Part shown: one piece after another, positions 58,560 to 64,000 of the stretch
Layout of the letters: each line of letters starts with the position of its first letter
Position numbering within the stretch: position 1 is the first letter of the stretch
Assembly: GCA_020809705.1 (NCBI GenBank)
Contig: CP085825.1
Coordinates: forward strand, 1,798,001 to 1,862,000
Source of the DNA: Calonectria ilicicola
Taxonomy: Eukaryota; Ascomycota; Sordariomycetes; Hypocreales; Nectriaceae
Length of the DNA stretch: 64,000 nucleotides
Reading direction: 5' to 3'
The notes under the pieces: generated by a model
What the model was told of the DNA's origin: nothing
Databases searched by the model: none
What the model saw: only the letters and a program-made list of their open reading frames with translations
Position numbers and translations under genes: made by a program

Positions 58560-59527
58560 TGACTCTACAAGTAAATATGAACAGACACATGGTGTGAATT
58601 GAAAAATGAGGAACTCTAGATTTTTAACCAATCTCGAATTGCATGTTTCTTAATCAATGTTTTATCAGTTTCTTGATGGGCTAGGTCCCACTATCATACC
58701 CTAACTTTTAGCGGACTAGCGTTCTAAATTAGTCCACTGTTCGTCCGCCCTCCAGGCCCGTGGGCCTTTAGCGGCGCTCGTGGGCCGCTGCTGCAGTGTG
58801 AAAGGCTGCAACGCGCCGACAATTGGTGTGAAACGAGTCGCTTAAAGAAGGCCGCCTTGTTTATATAACTTATTCTGGCCGTTGGTGTAGCCTCGTATAG
58901 TACGAACTTGACACATGGAAAGGGAAATAGCGCACTATTAACTTGCCTGGAGAAATGATGACATTTGAGAACTGCAATAAGAAGTACTTTTCAAGAACAG
59001 AGCAACCTATTCTGACAAAGTGCAGGAAGAAGTCAATAGAGAGTCCAAGTAGGTAGCTAGATAAGGCACAAGAATTGCCGCCTAGCCGTAGACTAGTCCG
59101 TTATCTGGTATGATCTACCTGGTGATGACAGGCACCACCCAATCCAGCAATCAATCACCTGACTGCAAAAACCTGGCCAAGCAGGATTGCTGAGTCAGAA
59201 GACCTGGGAGGTTGGGTACTGTGGGAATGGGGGCGATAGGTGCACGCACGCACGTACGCACGCGGACTGAGCTTAACTGAATGCGGGGATTAAAAAACGT
59301 CATCTGCCAACAATCTTTTGTGCTCCATGATAGCAAGATGAGCAGCGTGTTATGAAAGGCATCTCTTGGTCTGTAAACGCCCCAAATTTGCTTTTGCGCA
59401 GCTCAAGATTTCCTGCAGAGGCAGGCCAAGAAGGTACCCAGCCAATCATCCCATCCCACCCATTATATCCGGCTGTTCCGGCCGGTGCGGCTGCATCGAG
59501 CTAACCACACCTCGCAGCCTCGCCCAC
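58560..59527. other. Intergenic O-methyltransferase 2/FUSC gene
   Basis: 968 bp with no convincing gene. Direct repeats of GTGGGCC near 58760-58790 and an ACGCACGCACGTACGCACGC-like stretch near 59244-59263 are noted. It contains the promoter of the membrane-protein gene. Confidence 0.5.
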
Positions 59528-62472
59528 ATGTCCTCGGAGGCAGCCTCAGATTATGCGCGGCCACAGATATCGAGTCCGGTGGGCGGTATGGGCGCCAGAG
59601 TTCAGGGAAGACTCCCTGCGTTGGCTGGGAGGATCGGCGATGGCATCAAGTCAACAGCCTCCCGGTTCCGCGACTGGCTCGATTCATCTGATGGCCGTCA
59701 AGTTTTGAAGTGTACTATTGCTTACACTATTGGCAGCCTGGCTACCTTTGCACCACCACTTTCCAACTTCCTAGGCAAACCTGACGGCAAGCATGTTGTC
59801 GCCACCATCACCGTTTATTTCCACCCAGCCCGTTCTGCAGGCTCCATGATTGAGGCAATTATGATTGCCATTGTTGCTGTCGCATATGCGGAACTTATTT
59901 CCGTGCTTTCCATGGCCACGTCCATGTTGGTTGGCTCGGGTATGAGGATGGTAACACTAGCTCATATTCTGGTGGTCGTCGTATTCATCGGAGGTGGGTT
60001 CGGGCTCATGGGTTGGGTGAAACAGAGAATGGGGAACCCCCTTGTCAACGTCGGAAGTACCTTGGCTTCCTTGGCTATCATTGGTGTCGTCACCAAGGAA
60101 AACCATGTCATCTCCAATGTCTTTTCCAATGAAAAGGTTGCTCAAGTGTTCAAGATTCTCATTATGGGCATCACTACAACTGCTGCGGTAAACTTGCTTG
60201 TTTGGCCACAATCAGCTCGCAAATCCCTCCGCAAATCCATGGGCAGGGCATCTATTTCTCTTTCAGAAATGCTTTCCCTAATTGTCAATGGATATACGGC
60301 TGGACCAGAAAGGGAAATGTCAGAAAAGTTCATGGCGGCTTCTTCGGGATACAGAACTGCATTCACCAAGATGATGACGGACTTGAGAGAAGCAAAATTC
60401 GAACACTACTTCCTAGGAAACGAAGCGGTCTACTACAATGAAAGATCAGTTGCTGGGTGCATGGAAATGTTGGCCCAGTCCCTTGGTGGACTGAGAAATG
60501 CAGCCCATACTCAGTTATCTCTGTTAGAAGACACACGAACCTCAGCTCATTCATCTGATTCAGGCACAACGACATTTTCAAGGCCAGATCTTTTTGAATT
60601 GTTCATTATTTCGATTGGACCCTCCATGAACTCATTAGGACTGCGCCTCTGTAAGGTACTGAACGAGACACCATTTGGCGAAACCTCAAGCTCTGGAATC
60701 CGCATCAGCGATGATTTGCGGCTAGGCCTTACAGAAGCGCTAGGGTCTTTCAAGAACGCGCGCACCGAAGCTCTAAAGGCCCTTTACGATCACATCGAAA
60801 TAAATAGCGACGGCTCGGAGACGGTTCAAGCAGAACTGGAAGAAGTGGCAGCTGCCTGTGGCCATTTCGCGTTTACTTTACAATCTGTAGGGGAGGAGGT
60901 TTTGAAGTACTTGGATATCTTGGATAACCTAGATTATGTGGTACAACACCATAGACGGAGTTGGCGGTGGCTCATATGGTGGAGAGTACCAGATGCCGAT
61001 GAGAGAAAGGTTCTTTGGCAGCCCGAGTCTCCAGAAGCTGATGGTCTGATGTCGCCGGAGCTGAAAGAAAACAACTCCCGCAGTGTCACAACCCTACTTG
61101 CGGAGAGGAGAAATTCCAGGGTCCTAAGCAACCCCACATCTGTCCGAGAGGTTCCAGCTTGGACACTACGAAAGCTATTGAGACAGTTCAGAAAGTTGGC
61201 TCGAGATGACAGTAAGCTGGTTCTTCCTTTGCTTTGGTGTGCGATGGCTGACTTGAGATAGTTAAATTTGGCCTGAAAGTCGGCATTGGCGCGGCGATAT
61301 GGGGCATGTTTGCCTTTATTGAGGCCACACGCGACGTCTACAGCCGGTGGCGTGGAGAATGGGGTCTATTGTCATTCATGATTGTGTGTTCAATGACCGT
61401 CGGTGCTTCCAACACTACTGGATGGGCGCGGTTTATTGGTACCCTCGTTGGATGTGCATTCTCTGTCATCAACTGGAAGGTCAGCTTTGGCAACGCGCTC
61501 TTACTGATGGTGGTGGGCTGGACGACCAGTTTTTTAATTTTTTACTTCATCGTTGTCCGCGGCAAAGCGGCTCTAGGTCGTATAACCTTGCTGGCTTACA
61601 ACGTTTCGACCCTGTATGCATACAGTTTAAGCCAGAAAATGAACGATAATGATGATGACACCGAAGAACTTGGCCAAGATCCAAATATTGTGGAGATTGC
61701 CAAGCACCGTGCCATTGCCGTCACCGCAGGCATTCTCTGGGGTCTCGTTGTTTGCCGCATCATCTGGCCAATTTCCGGTCGGAGGAAATTCAGGGAAGGG
61801 CTATCAATGCTTCATCTTCAGATGGGGTTAATTTGGAAGAGAGGTCCTCTGGCCGTGCTTTTCCAGAGTCAAGGCGCCAAGAGCTATCTCAAATCTGGCG
61901 AGCAAGTGGCTATGCAGAGACAAGCAGCAAAGCTCGAGGGCCTCAGACAGTCAGCGGCATCAGAGTTTGATCTTGTTGGTCCTTTTCCAATGGAGGCATA
62001 TGGGCGCATGTTGAGGGGAACGAATCGGATATTAGATGGCTTTTACGCCATGAGTCTCGTCGCATACCGCAAGGGAAATTTGACGGACGCTGAGAAGATA
62101 TTGCTTCAGTACACGGCCCGGGAACGTGCTGCACTGTGTGACAACATTTGTCATGCATTTGAGGTTCTGGCTAGCTCGATGATGCTAGAGTATCCGCTCT
62201 CTGATGCAACGTTGAGCATTGTAGTGGCGCGAGAAAACCTGCTGGCGAAAATATTCCAACTTCGTAAGGAGTATTCTGCTCGTTCGCTAAATGAAGCTGG
62301 GGGCAGCAGTAGCGGACCTTTTGGCATCACGGTGGAGGAGAAGGATTATGCGGTGCTTTATGCCTATGCTCTGGTCACAGGCCAGGTTGCGGAAGAGTTG
62401 CAGAAATTAAGCAACGAGGTCAGATCATTGGTTGGTGTTGATGATACAGACTCGCGTTTTTTTCAGGGATAG
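59528..62472 (+). CDS. BRE4/FUSC-like membrane transporter-type protein
   Basis: Two exons (59528-61211, 61262-62472) give 964 residues. ATG 59528 is chosen although the frame is open upstream. There are two blocks of about six membrane segments each. The first runs from LKCTIAYTIGSLATFAPPLS through MIEAIMIAIVAVAYAELI and MVTLAHILVVVVFIGGGFG to ILIMGITTTAAVNLLVWP. The second runs from VGIGAAIWGMFAFIEATRDV through LLSFMIVCSMTVGASNTTGW to TAGILWGLVVCRIIWPIS. Each block is followed by a long helical cytoplasmic region. This duplicated layout with the Y-x-R-W-R-G-E-W signature defines the fungal BRE4/DUF2421-FUSC family, related to aromatic-acid efflux proteins; yeast BRE4 affects brefeldin A sensitivity. 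Export of an aromatic or organic anion is plausible but unproven. It lies between O-methyltransferase 2 and the P450 on the same strand. Confidence 0.9.
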
Positions 62473-63036
62473 TAAGACCAATAGGTGAGCTAATCCATAG
62501 CAGAACCCCGTAATTTTTATTCTATTCATTATTTCTTCGTTTCATAATGATATCACAATAACTGAAGGACATTTTTTGACATATCAAAATCCGTTTCCAT
62601 TTCCATAGCTGAGTCCATATTGCTCCGTTGCTCATCATAATAGGTGGCCGATTTGGCCTTGGTTCATACAAGAGCACTCATGGTAGACCAGATCGGTATA
62701 CCTCAGCCCAATACAGGCTATCGAGATCACCCACTACGTATCGCACCATCAATGCTTACTCGATGTACACTAGAGTTTCGAAAAACTTGCGGTCGGACCC
62801 ACCGAAAATGCTTTCGAGGGAATCAATGAAATCGGCACTACCGACCGAGCCCGTATCTTATCAAGCTAGCAGGCGCCCTACGTCAAATAGGAAAAAAAAG
62901 GCGGCTGCGGGGAGCGAAGATCGGAAACCCGTTTTGGGAGTTGGAACACTGCAGTGCACTTTGCCCCCTCATTTATTAACAAGCTGAATAAACAACGTAT
63001 GCTTGCTTCAGTTCAAGCATCTCGATCACGCCCAAA
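62473..63036. other. Intergenic FUSC gene/P450
   Basis: 564 bp with the 3' end of the transporter-like gene and the P450 promoter. A CGGTCGGACCCACCG stretch near 62791 could be a zinc-cluster site. No gene is recognised. Confidence 0.45.
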
Positions 63037-64000
63037 ATGGCTTCATTATTGGTCGCTGCCCTGGTCATTTTCTTGGTCTTCTTCTTGGTCCATTCCTTTT
63101 TCCTTGATCCTCTCTTTCTCAGCCCACTGAGCCAAGTGCCGGGACCCAAAGCATTTGCCCTGACAAAATGGCGACTTGCTTACGAGGATTGGAGAGGTAC
63201 CCGTACCCGTACCATCAACGAATTGCATGACAAATACGGCCCTGCTGTCCGCGTTGGTCCAAGCGAAGTGTCTTTCAACAGTTTATCCGCGTTACGAACC
63301 ATCTACGGACCTGGTAGCGGATATGGAAGAACAAGCTTTTACCGCATGTTTGACGTGTACGGCAAACAAAATTTGTTTACATTTTACTCTCCAAATGAGC
63401 ATGGTCAACGGAAAAAGCTCTTGTCCCATGCCTACTCCAAATCTGCTATGCTCAAGGAGCCAATGACAAGCATGGTCGAGGAAAAGACCAAGAAGTACAT
63501 GGATCTTATTGAATCAGAACCTGAGCACATTAGTGAAATCTTCAATACGCTACACTACTACTCGTTAGACAATATCACACAGTTCTTATACGGGAAGTAC
63601 GGGTCAACATCCGCAATGGAAGGCTCCAAGGCCCACCGCGCATTGATTGGCGATATTCTGGACCCAGCTCGCCGGAGATTGTCGTGGTTCGCAGTTCATT
63701 TACCAGGATTTACCAAGTGGTTGTATACTCGTACGAATTTGATGGAGAAGATAGTGAAGCCGATGTTGCCCATGCAAAAGCCTGCAACTTACACAGGTAT
63801 CCGGGCATTCGCGCTCCAAGCATACGGGCGATTTCGGTCCGAGATGCAACTTCTAACCAAGGAGAAATCACAATATCCATCAGACGGTAAGACACTACTA
63901 CACCGGTGTCGGATTCAAGAAATGAATAGACACTAACGTTCGCTTAATGTCCAGACGGGGCCATCATCAATAGTCTCTGGAAACACCATCACACCCAAAA
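63037..64000 (+). CDS. Cytochrome P450 monooxygenase, 5' part (cut by window end)
   Basis: Exon 1 is 63037-63886; an intron with GTAAGA donor, CACTAAC branch and CCAG acceptor follows (63887-63954), and exon 2 starts at 63955 and runs off the window. About 298 residues are visible. The N-terminal membrane anchor is LLVAALVIFLVFFLVHSFFL, then the Pro-rich hinge VPGPKAF. The region KYGPAVRVGPSEVSFNS and the C-helix equivalent NEHGQRKKLLSHAYSKSAM are typical of fungal microsomal P450s of secondary metabolism. The I-helix oxygen-binding motif, ExxR and the heme-cysteine loop should lie beyond 64,000 and cannot be checked. The clan cannot be assigned with confidence. Its position beside methyltransferases and transporters suggests a tailoring role. 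Confidence 0.9.

Noticed and set aside
58700..59110. Possible miniature transposon with inverted ends CGGACTAG/CTAGTCCG
   Set aside because: Only eight bases match, no target duplication is visible and the interior shows no symmetry.
1..64000. CRISPR array, bacterial operons, riboswitches or intact transposase genes
   Set aside because: None seen; gene structure and content are those of a filamentous fungus nuclear genome.

Overview
The window is nuclear DNA of a filamentous ascomycete (Pezizomycotina, most likely Sordariomycetes/Hypocreales; the lineage is inferred from gene content and structure). Genes carry short introns (about 45-80 nt, one possible longer one) with GT-AG ends and CTAAC/CTGAC-like branch sites, and the families are fungal: KIN1, WHI2-like BTB, fungal STAND/NLR, PTH11-like rhodopsin-domain protein, Dal5-like MFS, LaeA-like methyltransferase. 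I rebuilt exon-intron structures by hand; nearly all join into open frames with total lengths divisible by three.

Layout. 0-3 kb is a gene graveyard: a tRNA-like Pol III unit, an array of decayed C2H2 zinc-finger repeats and a 3' fragment of a glutathione S-transferase. 4-18.5 kb is a conserved housekeeping block: RCD1/CAF40 (-), KIN1 kinase (-), a GPATCH1-type G-patch protein (+) and a WHI2-like BTB protein (+), separated by long GC-rich intergenic DNA. 19-34.5 kb is accessory: a secreted Ser/Thr-rich protein (-), a copper amine oxidase with a peroxisomal C-terminus (+), a beta-lactamase-fold serine hydrolase (-), a nine-exon NLR (+) and an unknown 634-residue protein (-). Cytosolic tyrosyl-tRNA synthetase (35.1-36.6 kb) is an isolated housekeeping gene.

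From 36.9 kb to the right edge the content is again accessory and metabolic: O-methyltransferase 1 (-), a large secreted Thr-rich protein whose frame is broken (+), a rhodopsin-domain membrane protein (-), an MFS permease (+), an FAD monooxygenase (+), a secreted L-amino-acid oxidase-like flavoenzyme (-), a LaeA-like methyltransferase (-) divergent from O-methyltransferase 2 (+), a BRE4/FUSC-type membrane protein (+) and the 5' part of a cytochrome P450 (+) cut by the window end.

The permease, monooxygenase, amino-acid oxidase, methyltransferases and P450 look like tailoring, export and regulatory parts of a specialised-metabolite locus, but no PKS, NRPS, terpene cyclase or DMATS backbone gene is visible. 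Either the backbone lies beyond 64 kb or this is a small backbone-less pathway. The other points worth most attention are the NLR with its unknown convergent neighbour, and the frame-broken secreted gene.
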